DNA of 64,000 nucleotides from Acidovorax sp. KKS102 (GCF_000302535.1 NC_018708.1:2790001-2854000); one strand, 5' to 3'. Shown: positions 38,269-47,556, counted from the stretch's first letter. Made by a program: numbers and translations. The notes: generated by a model from the sequence alone, not told the origin.

Positions 38269-41200
38269 TCAATGAAAATCCCGGCTCCCCTGCAGCGCCT
38301 GCCCCATGCGGCCCAGTAGGGGTGTCAGGTCCTTGAAGCGCTGGGCCACCAGGTGGCGCACCATGGCCTTGCTACCAAGCGCGCCGGGGCTGCATTGCCA
38401 CACCCCTTCCACCGCCAGCAGCTGTGACCGCAGCAGCGCATTGCGCCACACATCGACCAGGGCGGGCCAGACGATGACGTTGACGGGGCCGGTTTCGTCT
38501 TCCAGCGTGACGAACATGGTGCCCTTGGCGGTGCCGGGGCGCTGGCGCACGGTGACGATGCCGCAGGCGCGCACCTTGCGGCCGTGGGCGACGCTGTGCA
38601 ATTGCAGGGCGGTTTGCAAGCGCCAGCGGGCCAGGCGGGGGCGCAGCAGGGCCAGGGGGTGGCGGCGCAGCGTCAGGCCGGTGGCGGCGTAGTCGAACAG
38701 GATTTCTTCGCCCTCGGCCGCCTCGGGCAGTTGCAGCGGGACCTCGTGCACGGGCACGTCGCGCCACAGGGGCGGCGCGCTGTGCTGGGCAGCGGCGTCC
38801 CACATCTGCTGGCGCCGGTGGCCGGACAGGCTGGCCAGGGCGTCGGCAGCTGCCAGGGCCTGCAGGTCTTGCTGACTCAGTTGGGCACGCAGGGCCAGGT
38901 CTTCGGTGCTGGCAAAGTCGGGGCCTGTGGCGCGGGCTTGCAGCAGGCGCTTGGCGGCATCTCCGTGCAGGCTGCTGACCATCCGCAGGCCCAGGCGTAC
39001 AGCGGGCTGGGGCAGCGGCGGCGCGCCCAGGCCGCGTGCGGGGCGAAGCGGCTCGGGGTTGCCCTCCAGCGTGCAGTCGATGTCGCTCACGGTCACGTCG
39101 ATGGGCAGCACGCGCACGCCGTGGCGGCGGGCGTCCTGCACGAGTTGCGAGGCGCTGTAAAAACCCATGGGCAAGGAGTTGAGCAGCGCCGCCAAAAAGC
39201 AGGCGGGCTCGTGGCACTTGAGCCAGCTGCTGGCATAGGCCAGCAGCGCAAAGCTGTGGGCATGGCTTTCAGGAAAGCCGTATTCACCAAAACCCAGCAT
39301 CTGCTGGAAGATGCGGTCGGCAAATTCGGCGGGGTAGCCCCGGTCTTTCATGCCTTGTTTGAGAGGCTCTTCAAAGCGGTGCACGCCGCCCTTGCGCTTC
39401 CAGGCGGCCATGGAGCGGCGCAGGTCGTCGGCCATGCCGGGCGTGAAGCCCGCCGCGATCATGGCGATCTGCATCACCTGTTCCTGAAAGATGGGCACAC
39501 CCAGTGTGCGCGCAAGGGCGGCCTCCAGTTCGGGCTTTTCCAGCTCCAGCGACTCGCCCCTGCGTCTGCGCTCGCGCGCCTGCAGGTAGGGGTGCACCAT
39601 GCCGCCCTGGATGGGGCCGGGGCGCACGATGGCGACCTCGACCACCAGGTCGTAGAACTCGCGCGGCTGCAGGCGGGGCAGCATGCTCATCTGCGCGCGG
39701 CTTTCGATCTGGAACACGCCCACGGTGTCGGCGGCGCAGATCATGTCGTAGGTGGCGGGGTCTTCGTGCGGGATGTCTTTGAGACCCCAGCGCTCGCCGC
39801 GCAGGGCTGCGCGCAGGTTGAGGCAGCGGCGCAGTGCGCTGAGCATGCCCAGGGCCAGCACATCGACCTTGAGCAGGCCCATGTCATCGAGGTCGTCCTT
39901 GTCCCACTGGATGACGGAGCGGTCCTTCATGCTGGCGGGCTCCACCGGCACCAGCCGCGTGAGCTTGCCCTGGGTCAGCACAAAGCCACCCACATGCTGG
40001 CTGAGGTGGCGCGGAAAATCCTTCAGGTCGGCAGCCAGCTCCAGCCACAGCCGAGCGGTATGCCGGTGCAGCGACACGCCCACCGCCTGGGCCAGCTCCT
40101 GGAGGCGGTCGGTGGCAAAGGTCTCGTCAAACCAGTGGTGGTCTTTGGCAAACGCATCGACCAGGGCGGGCGCCACGCCCAGGGCTTTGCCCACGTCGCG
40201 CAGGGCGCTGCGCGTGCGGTAGCAGGTGACCACGGCGGCAATGGCGGCGCGGTCGCGGCCGTATTTGTCGTAGATGTACTGGATGACCTCTTCGCGCCGG
40301 TCGTGTTCGAAGTCCACGTCGATGTCGGGCGGCTCGCTGCGCTCCTTGCTGATGAAGCGCTCGAACAGCAGGTGGGACTGCTCGGGGGCCACTGCCGTGA
40401 TGCCCAGCACGTAGCAGACCACTGAGTTGGCCGCCGAGCCGCGCCCCTGGCACAGGATGCCCACGCTGCGCGCAAACCGCACGATGTCATGCACGGTCAG
40501 GAAATACATCTCGTACCCGCAGTGCGCGATCAGATCGAGCTCTTTGCGGATCTGCGCCTGCACGCCCTCGGGCGCGCCCAAAGGGTAATGGCTTCGCACC
40601 CCCAGCTCTACCAGCCAGGCCAGTGCCTGGGCAGGTGTCATGCCCTCGGGCACGGTCTCCAGCGGGTAGCGGTACTGGATCTCACTCAGGCTGAAAGTGC
40701 AGCGCCCGGCCACGGTGAGCGTGGCCGCCAGCAACTCGGGCGGATAGATGCCCGCCAGCCGCACGCGCTGGCGCAGGTGGCGCTCGGCATTGGGCTGCAG
40801 CGCAAAGCCGCACTCGGCTACGGTGCAGCCGAGTTGGACGGCGGTGATCACGTCCTGCAGCGGCTTGCGCGAGCGGGCGTGCATGTGCACGTCGCCCGCA
40901 GCCACCAACGGCAGCTGCAGCGCGGCCCCCACGCGCTGCAGCGTGGCCAGCCACAGGCTGTCATCGGCCGCCTGGTGCAATTCGACCGCCAGCCACACAT
41001 GCGGAGCCTTTTGAGAGCCCAATTGGCTGGTAGCGCTAGTGATACATGCGCTGATTGCTACAAAATCAGAAGCATCAAAGCGCTGACGGCATGGTGCCAG
41101 CAGCAGCTCGCACCCCTGCAGCAAGTGCCAGGGGCTGTCCGCCGCCACACGGTATTGCCCCTTGGGCGCGGCGGCCCGGGCGGCGGTGATGAACTCGCAC

Positions 41201-41541
41201 AGGTTGCCCCAGCCCCCGGCATCGCGTGCCAGGGCCACCAGCCGCAGGTCGCCCCACAAAAACTCGCTGCCCACGATGAGGTGCAGGCCACATTCCTTGG
41301 CCGCCCCCCAGGCGCGCACCACCCCGGCAACAGAGCACTCGTCGGTCAGCGCCAGCGCCTGGTAGCCGAGTTGGGCAGCACGCGTGACCAGCTCTTGCGG
41401 GTGCGATGCGCCGCGCTGAAAGCTGAAGTTGGACAGGCAATGCAGCTCGGCATAGCCTGGCAGCTCGGCCATGCCTGCGGCAGGTGCAGCGGCTGCAGGC
41501 ACAACAGAAGCCTGCGGAGGATGTCGGTGCGTCAAACCCAT
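38269..41541 (-). CDS. dnaE2: error-prone DNA polymerase DnaE2 (ImuC)
   Basis: This 1090-residue C-family polymerase does damage-induced translesion synthesis with ImuA and ImuB. The N-terminal PHP domain (ELHCLSNFSFQRGASHP) is intact, the catalytic Asp pair lies in PDIDVDFEHDRR near 400, a third acid is in KVDVLALGML near 555, and the OB-fold (GIVTVRQRPGTAKGTMFVTLE) is near residue 1000. An ATG at 41541 is chosen over the TTG at 41568, which would overlap imuB. Codons 158-172 (41025-41068) consist of a dispersed repeat read in frame, so an extra 15 or so residues sit in the PHP region. The third gene of the operon. Confidence 0.93.
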   Translation of the reverse strand: MGLTHRHPPQASVVPAAAAPAAGMAELPGYAELHCLSNFSFQRGASHPQELVTRAAQLGYQALALTDECSVAGVVRAWGAAKECGLHLIVGSEFLWGDLRLVALARDAGGWGNLCEFITAARAAAPKGQYRVAADSPWHLLQGCELLLAPCRQRFDASDFVAISACITSATSQLGSQKAPHVWLAVELHQAADDSLWLATLQRVGAALQLPLVAAGDVHMHARSRKPLQDVITAVQLGCTVAECGFALQPNAERHLRQRVRLAGIYPPELLAATLTVAGRCTFSLSEIQYRYPLETVPEGMTPAQALAWLVELGVRSHYPLGAPEGVQAQIRKELDLIAHCGYEMYFLTVHDIVRFARSVGILCQGRGSAANSVVCYVLGITAVAPEQSHLLFERFISKERSEPPDIDVDFEHDRREEVIQYIYDKYGRDRAAIAAVVTCYRTRSALRDVGKALGVAPALVDAFAKDHHWFDETFATDRLQELAQAVGVSLHRHTARLWLELAADLKDFPRHLSQHVGGFVLTQGKLTRLVPVEPASMKDRSVIQWDKDDLDDMGLLKVDVLALGMLSALRRCLNLRAALRGERWGLKDIPHEDPATYDMICAADTVGVFQIESRAQMSMLPRLQPREFYDLVVEVAIVRPGPIQGGMVHPYLQARERRRRGESLELEKPELEAALARTLGVPIFQEQVMQIAMIAAGFTPGMADDLRRSMAAWKRKGGVHRFEEPLKQGMKDRGYPAEFADRIFQQMLGFGEYGFPESHAHSFALLAYASSWLKCHEPACFLAALLNSLPMGFYSASQLVQDARRHGVRVLPIDVTVSDIDCTLEGNPEPLRPARGLGAPPLPQPAVRLGLRMVSSLHGDAAKRLLQARATGPDFASTEDLALRAQLSQQDLQALAAADALASLSGHRRQQMWDAAAQHSAPPLWRDVPVHEVPLQLPEAAEGEEILFDYAATGLTLRRHPLALLRPRLARWRLQTALQLHSVAHGRKVRACGIVTVRQRPGTAKGTMFVTLEDETGPVNVIVWPALVDVWRNALLRSQLLAVEGVWQCSPGALGSKAMVRHLVAQRFKDLTPLLGRMGQALQGSRDFH
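41025..41068 (-). repeat. dispersed 45-60 bp repeat, copy 6 (inside dnaE2, in frame)
   Basis: The + strand reads GGCTGGTAGCGCTAG, a loop, then ATGCGCTGATTGCTACAAAATC. On the coding strand it adds residues such as DFVAISACITSATS without a stop or frameshift. The core matches copies 3 and 5. Confidence 0.75.
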
Positions 41542-41560
41542 GGACAACCACCCTGCCCGC

Positions 41561-43135
41561 TCAGCCAAAGATTCCGTGCAAGAACCAGCGGTGTGGCCGA
41601 GCCATCGCTGGCGAGCCCTCCAGCGCAGCCGTCAGGCGCTCGCGAAACACCCACACCAGCCCCGCCACGTCGTTGTAGGCCACAAAGTAATCGCGCAAGG
41701 CCAGGTCTGCGCAATGGGGTGCTGGATCCACCGCATCGTCCATGGCAGACCACCAGCCCGCCTCCAACCGGTGGGGCCCGGCCAGCAGGCGCAGGAGGCC
41801 GTGATGGCAAGGACGGTTGCCTTGCACGGCCAGCTGCCGGGGCGGGTTCAGCAGCCAGGTAGGCAGCAGGGGGGCATCCGGCGCAATGCCCTGCGGCACA
41901 CGGCCCACAGCATGAGGACCTGCAGAACGGGCGGGCGTGCCCAGCCATTCTGCCGCAGGGCGCCACTGCTGCATGCGTTCGGGCCGGTGGTCGGCCAGTA
42001 GCACCGGGGCCACCACATGGTCCGCCCCCAAGCGGGCCGACAGGCGCTCCAGCAGTTGGTGCAGGGCCTCGCCGGGAGCGCCGGCGGACTCGGGGCTGCC
42101 ATGGCTTGCTGGGTCGCGCCCACCCACCTCCCCCGGGGGCAGCAGGCTGGCACTGCGGTGCGGCAGCGGGGCCGATTCGAGCAGGCGCAGCGTGATCTGG
42201 TGGACCGGGGCGGCCAGCTTGGTGTGCGCCAGGTTTTCGGCCAGCAGGCGCCGCAGGTGCGCCAGGTCGTGGGTGGCCTGGGCGGTGCGCACCTGCAGCG
42301 CCTGGGTGGGCGGCAGCATCACACCATCGATGCGCCGCAGGTCGTGGCGCCAGGCCAGCTCCAGCGCCAGCACGCCCTGCTGGCGCGCCTGCAGCCAGGC
42401 CTGCAGGGCTGTCAGGCTGCGGCTGGCGCTCCACAGCAGTGCGTCGGCCGATGCGGCCAGGGCGGGCAGCTCAGTGGTCAGTACAAACTGCTCGGGCAGT
42501 TGCAACCAGGCATGGGCCTCGGGGGCATCGCCCAGGGCCTGATCCAACACCTGCAGCACGCCCGCGCCCAGGCGCCGCGCAACGCCCGCACGCGGCAAGG
42601 CCCGCAGCGCGCCCCAGGTGCGGCAGCCCATGCGCTCCAGGCTGGCCACATGGGGGCGCAGTGCTGTCAGCGTGTGCAAGGGCAGGCTCTCTACCCTGCT
42701 CTGCGGTGGGCAGGAGCGCCCTGCCATTGCCATGCGCAGCCTGGCATGGGCCACCAGGGCGGTGGGGCCTGTGCCCCACACCGTCGGCGTATGAAGCGGC
42801 AAAGCCGGGGTCTGTCCACAGCAAGGGGCAAGCCCTTCCGCGCTGCGGACGCGTGGAGGCGCTGCGCCCTCCCCTTCGTACCGGGCAGCAGCCTCGGCCC
42901 AGGCTTGCAGCACCAGGGCCTGCAGCGCCTCGCGCCCGCCCCACAGGCGTTCGGTGGTGGACACCTCCAGCAACACCGCCTCGCCATCGGCCAGTGCCAC
43001 ACGCGGCGTGAAACGCAAGGCCCACCAGCCAGCGGCGGCCTGGAGTGCGCCAGCACTTTTGTCCGTGCCCATACCCGTACCTGGCAAGGCGGCAGCCTCA
43101 TCGGACCAGGGCAATGGCAGAGCGATCCAGTGCAT
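41561..43135 (-). CDS. imuB: ImuB, Y-family-like mutagenesis protein
   Basis: This 524-residue protein is a Y-family polymerase homologue without catalytic acids in the expected places; ImuB acts as the hub that brings DnaE2 and ImuA to the beta clamp. The opening MHWIALPLPW and the closing FVAYNDVAGLVWVFRERL are typical. The C-terminal part is Pro/Ala-rich. It overlaps imuA by 38 bp at its start and ends 19 bp before dnaE2. Expression is expected with the SOS response. Confidence 0.9.
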   Translation of the reverse strand: MHWIALPLPWSDEAAALPGTGMGTDKSAGALQAAAGWWALRFTPRVALADGEAVLLEVSTTERLWGGREALQALVLQAWAEAAARYEGEGAAPPRVRSAEGLAPCCGQTPALPLHTPTVWGTGPTALVAHARLRMAMAGRSCPPQSRVESLPLHTLTALRPHVASLERMGCRTWGALRALPRAGVARRLGAGVLQVLDQALGDAPEAHAWLQLPEQFVLTTELPALAASADALLWSASRSLTALQAWLQARQQGVLALELAWRHDLRRIDGVMLPPTQALQVRTAQATHDLAHLRRLLAENLAHTKLAAPVHQITLRLLESAPLPHRSASLLPPGEVGGRDPASHGSPESAGAPGEALHQLLERLSARLGADHVVAPVLLADHRPERMQQWRPAAEWLGTPARSAGPHAVGRVPQGIAPDAPLLPTWLLNPPRQLAVQGNRPCHHGLLRLLAGPHRLEAGWWSAMDDAVDPAPHCADLALRDYFVAYNDVAGLVWVFRERLTAALEGSPAMARPHRWFLHGIFG

Positions 43136-44036
43136 GCCTGCTCCCTTCTGGCCGGCCTCCGGGTCGGCCCCCCGGCTGCTCTCCGGGCTGGCCTGGGGGC
43201 TGGACTGGAGGCACGTGGCGCGCCAACGCCCCCGCCAAGGCCCCGGCTACACGGACGGATGCGGCCTGACGCCCTGCCAGCAGAGCCCTGGCGGCTTCTT
43301 GCGCCGCACGGCGCCGCTCAGCCTGCGCCACCAGCACCTGCGCCAACTGCGGATGACAGCCCGGCAGGTGGAGTGCCTGCGCCAGCGGAGGCCCCCGGCG
43401 CTTGAGGATCTGCACCTGCATGCCAGGGGCAGCGGCGGCATCCCCTGGCAGGGCCAGCCCCTGCACTTGCAGCCGCAACGGGGCGGGCGACGCATGCGGC
43501 ATTTGCAGCGCCTGCAGCGAGGCGGCCACCGAACGAAACACCCACAACAATTGCTGCTGCTGGGCAGCCGCCAGTTGCAACCGCCGCAGTGCCGCAGGCT
43601 GCGCCTGGGGCAACCAGGCCATGACGGCCAGCACGCCCTGGCAGCGCAGCGCCTGCTCAGCCGCCCACAAGGCGGCCACGGGGGAGTCGGCGCGCACCAC
43701 ACACACCCGCTCTGCGCGCAACCCCTGCGATTGCAAGGCCGGGCCAAAAGGCTCACAGGGCGGCGCCACCAGCACGATGGCCCCACTTTGTTTTGCCGTG
43801 GCCTGCACCAGCGCAGGCAGCACCAGTTGCCATTCATGCAAGCCCGCCAGGGGCTGCAGCACCTCGCTCAGGGCTCCCACAGGCCAGCCACCGCCCGGCA
43901 GTTCGGCATCCAGCGCGGCATACCCTGTGGGCAGCACACGCGGCGTGCCGGCCCCCAGCGCGTCGGCATGCCACACCCCAGCAATGGAGGCGGGCGAATG
44001 GGACGCAAGCCGCGAGGAAGGGCGTGACGCAGGCAT
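43098..44036 (-). CDS. imuA: ImuA, RecA-like mutagenesis accessory protein
   Basis: This 312-residue protein is RecA-fold related; the first half has LPTGYAALDAELPGGGWPVG and GALSEVLQP, as in ImuA. It forms the mutasome with ImuB and DnaE2. The C-terminal 30 residues are low-complexity (PGQPGEQPGGRPGGRPEG), and this part overlaps the start of imuB by 38 bp. A LexA-like box lies 29-48 bases upstream of the ATG. First gene of the operon. Confidence 0.88.
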   Translation of the reverse strand: MPASRPSSRLASHSPASIAGVWHADALGAGTPRVLPTGYAALDAELPGGGWPVGALSEVLQPLAGLHEWQLVLPALVQATAKQSGAIVLVAPPCEPFGPALQSQGLRAERVCVVRADSPVAALWAAEQALRCQGVLAVMAWLPQAQPAALRRLQLAAAQQQQLLWVFRSVAASLQALQMPHASPAPLRLQVQGLALPGDAAAAPGMQVQILKRRGPPLAQALHLPGCHPQLAQVLVAQAERRRAAQEAARALLAGRQAASVRVAGALAGALARHVPPVQPPGQPGEQPGGRPGGRPEGSRHALDRSAIALVR

Positions 44037-44064
44037 GGTGGCAGAGGGATTCAGGCAACAAGAA

Positions 44065-44084
44065 TACTGTAAATATAACCAGTA
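44065..44084. promoter_or_regulatory. LexA (SOS) box upstream of imuA
   Basis: TACTGTAAATATAACCAGTA is a near-palindrome with TACTG/CAGTA arms and eight A/T-rich bases between CTGT and CCAG. It fits the LexA pattern of beta- and gammaproteobacteria (CTGT-N8-ACAG) with one mismatch. It lies 29 bases before the imuA ATG, where LexA would block transcription of imuA-imuB-dnaE2. Confidence 0.85.
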
Positions 44085-44268
44085 TTTTGCTGCTTGGGTG
44101 GGTCTGAAGGCGAAGACCCACCCAGGACGCCGGTATGCGGAGGCCGACGCAGGCTGGCGAACCGCCCACGCGTTCAGGGCGGCGCGGAGGGGCCGCTAGC
44201 AAGCACCGTCAACCGGAGTGCCTTCTTTAAAAAGCCCCCGAGTTGGTGGTGTCGATCCAAGAGTCGGT

Positions 44269-45579
44269 TTACAGCGTACGCATCGCCCAATCGCACCAGT
44301 CCGCCACTGCCGCATCGGCAGGCGTGGCACGGTCCGAGAGCTGAGGCCAGCGGCGGTGGCTGGCGTTCAGGATGCTTTGCAGCTGCCACAAGGCCTCGCG
44401 CCCCACCAGGGCGACCTCGGCCATGCCAATAGCGTCGCCTTGCAGCTGCGCCAGCAATTCCCCCTGGTGCCGGGGGTGTGAGCCCGCTTCGATCAGGGCC
44501 TTTTGCAATGCCATGAGGCGGGAATCGGCAAACGCAAAGGCGCTGCCCGCAGGAGACTTGGCCGCCGCGTCTGGGGGCAACGCCGCCTTGAGCTGGTCCC
44601 AGTAGGCAAAGGCTTCGGCCAGCAATTCGATCTGGCGCGGGGCGTCGTTACCCAGGGGCATCAGGGCCGATTCGCGGGCTACTTCTTCTTGTAGCAGCGG
44701 CAGGATGAACGCCACCAAGGCCGAAGGAAACTTGCGGTGGTTGAGCCGCAGCACCAGCGACAGCCGCTGTGCGGGCATGTCGTCGTATTTTTCGTAGAAG
44801 GCGGCCACCACCTCGGCCAACAGCAGGATGCGGCCCATGGGCGTGATGTCGGCCCCCAGCAAGGCGCGCGGATAACCGCTGCCGTCCATGCGCTCGTGGT
44901 GCTCCAGCACAGCGACCTCGGCGGCGCGTGGGTAGGCCTGTGTGTCGCGGATCATGAGCATGGCCGAGATGGGATGGGCCACCAGGTGCTTGCGCCCTAC
45001 CCCCACCACCTTGTGGTCCGGGTCGTCCCAGGCCGGGTCCATGTGCAGCACCCCCAGGTCATGCAGTAGCGCAGCGGCCGCCACCGTGCTGCAGTCGCGC
45101 TCACTCAGCCCGCTTTTGAGCGCCAGAAACACCGCCACGGTGGTCATCACCAGACTGTGCTGGAACAGCGTGGGCCGCTGGTCACGCATCACCGTGAGTT
45201 TGCAGGCCATGGCAGAAGGCAATGGCAGGGAACGCAGGGGTGCCAACAACCGGGCGCCTGAGCCCAATGCCTCGGCCAGCATGGCGGGCAGGGTTTCCTG
45301 CTCGATGAGCGTCTGGCCCAGGGCCAGCAGGGCCGGTACGTCCACCGGGTTTTCGATGGACAGATGGCGATCAATGGGTTCACGCAGCTTGTGCTGTACC
45401 AGGCGGTCGTACAGACGGCTGTCGATGCGTGCCCCCTTCTCCACCAGCTTGATGCCGTTGTCGGTGTAGATGGCAGCACCTGCGACCACCGTACGCCGGT
45501 CGGCCATGTCGGTCAGCGCACGCAAGTAATGGGGGCTGTCAGCGTCCTCGGCATCCGCTGAAAGAAGAATATCGGTCAT
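44269..45579 (-). CDS. HD-GYP-type signalling hydrolase
   Basis: This 436-residue protein has an HD-GYP domain in its middle: the HD dyad HDLGVLHMD near 172 and HHERMDGSGYP near 222 are both visible. HD-GYP proteins hydrolyse cyclic di-GMP. The first 100 residues form an N-terminal domain of unknown kind and the last 140 residues are helical, without a recognised domain. Metal ligands appear intact, so activity is likely. It faces the empty 532-bp region at 45580. Confidence 0.85.
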   Translation of the reverse strand: MTDILLSADAEDADSPHYLRALTDMADRRTVVAGAAIYTDNGIKLVEKGARIDSRLYDRLVQHKLREPIDRHLSIENPVDVPALLALGQTLIEQETLPAMLAEALGSGARLLAPLRSLPLPSAMACKLTVMRDQRPTLFQHSLVMTTVAVFLALKSGLSERDCSTVAAAALLHDLGVLHMDPAWDDPDHKVVGVGRKHLVAHPISAMLMIRDTQAYPRAAEVAVLEHHERMDGSGYPRALLGADITPMGRILLLAEVVAAFYEKYDDMPAQRLSLVLRLNHRKFPSALVAFILPLLQEEVARESALMPLGNDAPRQIELLAEAFAYWDQLKAALPPDAAAKSPAGSAFAFADSRLMALQKALIEAGSHPRHQGELLAQLQGDAIGMAEVALVGREALWQLQSILNASHRRWPQLSDRATPADAAVADWCDWAMRTL

Positions 45580-46111
45580 GCAAGCAACACAAATCGTTAC
45601 TTCGCACTATATGGGGTTCTCTTGCAAGGCACTGACTCGCATGGCGCGATACAGACACGCAATCTTGATGCACATCAAGTGGCAAGCCCTGCTACCTGCA
45701 CTTGTTTTGGCCGCATGGAACGCATTGCACGCCCCTATTCCCCTGTGCAAGACCTGCTTGCACCCAGGCTTTCCGGGATGGAAAAGCCCCTTGTCACCCC
45801 AATGTCATTGTCCCAAATGGAAATCAGGGTTTTCATGAGGCAATGTCGCCAAAAGCCCATTTTTTGGCGTTCTCAGGCAGTCAGGCTTGGGTAAACCCTG
45901 AAAAGTTCCGCGCCGATTGTTCACAATACTGGAACAGTTAGTTCGCGACTAGGTGGTTTTTCTCTGCACCCCACCGGCGTACAGTTCATCCCATCGATGA
46001 GCCGAACCCGCAAGGCGACTCACCGAACCCGGTCCCAGGCAGCTTTCTTTGTTTTTGGCGCTTTGTCCCGGTTTTTTTGAGCCGCTTCTTTAACTTCAAG
46101 GATTTTTCATC
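45580..46111. other. intergenic region of 532 bp with no supported gene
   Basis: I see no supported gene here. Small open frames exist but have no family likeness or ribosome-binding site. The segment includes GTGCAAG/CTTGCAC (around 45747-45765) and an A+T-richer stretch near 45915-45960 that may hold the promoter of the small exported protein gene at 46112. It also holds the promoter of the HD-GYP gene at its left end. Confidence 0.5.
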
Positions 46112-46408
46112 ATGAACAACACCGCACGTTTCCTGTCTATCGCCGCTGTCGCCGCTGTCGCCGCTTTCGCTTCTTTTGGTGCCCAGGCTGATGAAGCCGA
46201 TGCTTCGCAATTCGCCACCAAGTTTGAAACCAACCGCACCCGCGCTGAAGTGCAAGCCGAAGCCGCTACCGTGGCTCAGACCCGCTCGATCGAACCCGCT
46301 GGTTCGCGTGTGGTGACTTACAAGTCCACGGCTGACCGCGCTGCCGTGCGTGCCCAGGCTGCTGAAGCTGTGCGTACCGGCCAGATTTCTTCGGGTGAGC
46401 GCGGCTGA
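46112..46408 (+). CDS. small exported DUF4148-type protein
   Basis: This 98-residue protein has a signal peptide ending SFGAQADEA and a charged helical body (FETNRTRAEVQAEAATVAQ). It resembles the DUF4148 family of small periplasmic proteins common in Burkholderiales, with no known function. The body contains SRVVTYKSTADRAAVRAQA, also present in the next open frame. It is the first of a tandem pair; the second copy is frameshifted. A GC-rich stem (46417-46437) separates them. Confidence 0.75.
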   Translation: MNNTARFLSIAAVAAVAAFASFGAQADEADASQFATKFETNRTRAEVQAEAATVAQTRSIEPAGSRVVTYKSTADRAAVRAQAAEAVRTGQISSGERG

Positions 46409-46416
46409 TTGACCCG

Positions 46417-46437
46417 GGGCGGCTGAATCTGCCGCCC
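46417..46437 (+). terminator. short GC stem between the tandem small genes
   Basis: GGGCGGC-N7-GCCGCCC forms a 7-bp perfect stem just after the first gene's stop. No T run follows, so it may stabilise or process the mRNA rather than terminate it. Confidence 0.4.
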
Positions 46438-46498
46438 TGGTTGCGCCGTATCTCTCAGTACCCAAGTCCCTCTTTTTCAGATTTTCCGGAGTTTCACC

Positions 46499-46793
46499 AT
46501 GAACAAGTCTGTCCGTTTCCTGTCCGTTGCTGCTGTTGCCGCTTTCGCCGCTTTTGGTGCCCACGCTGACGAAGCCGATGCTTCGCAGTTCGCCACCAAG
46601 TTCGAAACCAACCGCACCCGTGCTGAAGTGGCTGCTGAAGCCGCTACCGTGGCAAACCCGCAGCCAAGAGCCTGCTGGCTCGCGTGTGGTGACTTACAAG
46701 TCCACCGCTGACCGCGCTGCTGTGCGTGCCCAGGCTGCTGAAGCCCTGCGCACCGGCCAGATTTCTTCGGGCGAAATCGGCAACGCGATGTAA
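46499..46793 (+). pseudogene. second DUF4148-type copy, frameshifted
   Basis: The frame starting at 46499 reads MNKSVRFLSVAAVAAFAAFG and matches the preceding protein to about residue 52 (EAATVA). There a one-base deletion in GGCAAACCCG (about 46653-46657) shifts the frame, giving an unrelated tail that stops at 46711. The homologous remainder (RSQEPAGSRVVTYKSTADR and so on) continues in the other frame to the TAA at 46793. One added base would restore a full 98-residue copy. A real mutation or a sequencing error are both possible. The pair arose by tandem duplication. Confidence 0.8.
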
Positions 46794-46850
46794 TTGCCAC
46801 AGGCCCCGTGCGTACGGCATGGGGGCTTTGTGAAAAAGCTGTGCAAATGC

Positions 46851-46888
46851 AAAAGGCCGGGGCCCTGTGAAGGGCCCCGGCCTTTTTT
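46851..46888. terminator. bidirectional rho-independent terminator
   Basis: A perfect 14-16-bp stem AAGGCCGGGGCCCT/AGGGCCCCGGCCTT has a run of T to the right and a run of A to the left. It terminates the tandem small genes on the + strand and the scoB operon on the - strand, which ends 30 bp further on. Confidence 0.9.
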
Positions 46889-46917
46889 GTGGCGCCACTA
46901 CGATAGTGGCCCAACGC

Positions 46918-47556
46918 TCAGGGGATCAACGTGACGCCGGTCTTGGCCTGCAGAGCCTCAAAGGTCACGCCGGGAGCCAGCTCCACCACCTTCAGGCCCT
47001 GAGGCGTCACGTCCAGGACGGCCAGGTCGGTGATGATGCGGTCGACCACGCCCACGCCGGTGAGGGGCAAGGTGCACTGGGGCAGGATCTTCAGGTCCTC
47101 GGTCCCGTCCTTCTTCTTGGCGACATGCTCCATGAGCACGATCACGCGCTTGACGCCCGCCACCAGGTCCATGGCGCCGCCCATGCCCTTGACCATCTTG
47201 CCGGGAATCATCCAGTTGGCCAGGTCACCCTTTTCGCTGACCTGCATGGCGCCCAGGATGGACAGGTTGATCTTGCCGCCACGGATCATGGCAAACGACT
47301 GGTCGCTGCCGAAGATGGACGAGCCTTTGATGGTCGTCACCGTCTGCTTGCCGGCGTTGATCAGGTCCGGGTTCACCTGGTCTTCGGTCGGGAAGGGACC
47401 GATGCCCAGCATGCCGTTCTCGGACTGCAGCCACACTTCCTTGTCACCGGTGAAGTTGGCCACCAGCGTGGGAATGCCGATGCCCAGGTTCACATAAAAG
47501 CCGTCTTCGAGTTCTTGCGCCGCACGGGCGGCCATCTGGTCTTGGGTCCACGGCAT
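46918..47556 (-). CDS. scoB: 3-oxoacid CoA-transferase subunit B
   Basis: This 212-residue subunit moves CoA from succinyl-CoA to acetoacetate or a related 3-oxoacid. The catalytic Glu is Glu46 in SENGMLG, and the NLGIGIPT opening is typical of the beta subunit. The length is normal. It follows the A subunit with two bases between stop and start and ends at a strong bidirectional terminator. Confidence 0.93.
   Translation of the reverse strand: MPWTQDQMAARAAQELEDGFYVNLGIGIPTLVANFTGDKEVWLQSENGMLGIGPFPTEDQVNPDLINAGKQTVTTIKGSSIFGSDQSFAMIRGGKINLSILGAMQVSEKGDLANWMIPGKMVKGMGGAMDLVAGVKRVIVLMEHVAKKKDGTEDLKILPQCTLPLTGVGVVDRIITDLAVLDVTPQGLKVVELAPGVTFEALQAKTGVTLIP

Noticed and set aside
45578..45941. 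Small + strand open frames in the 532-bp spacer after the HD-GYP gene
   Set aside because: They lack a ribosome-binding site, signal or recognisable motif, and overlapping frames there are equally open.
46499..46711. A genuine 70-residue protein ending at 46711
   Set aside because: The last 18 residues have no counterpart in the tandem copy, whereas the shifted frame matches it to the end, so a frameshift explains it better.
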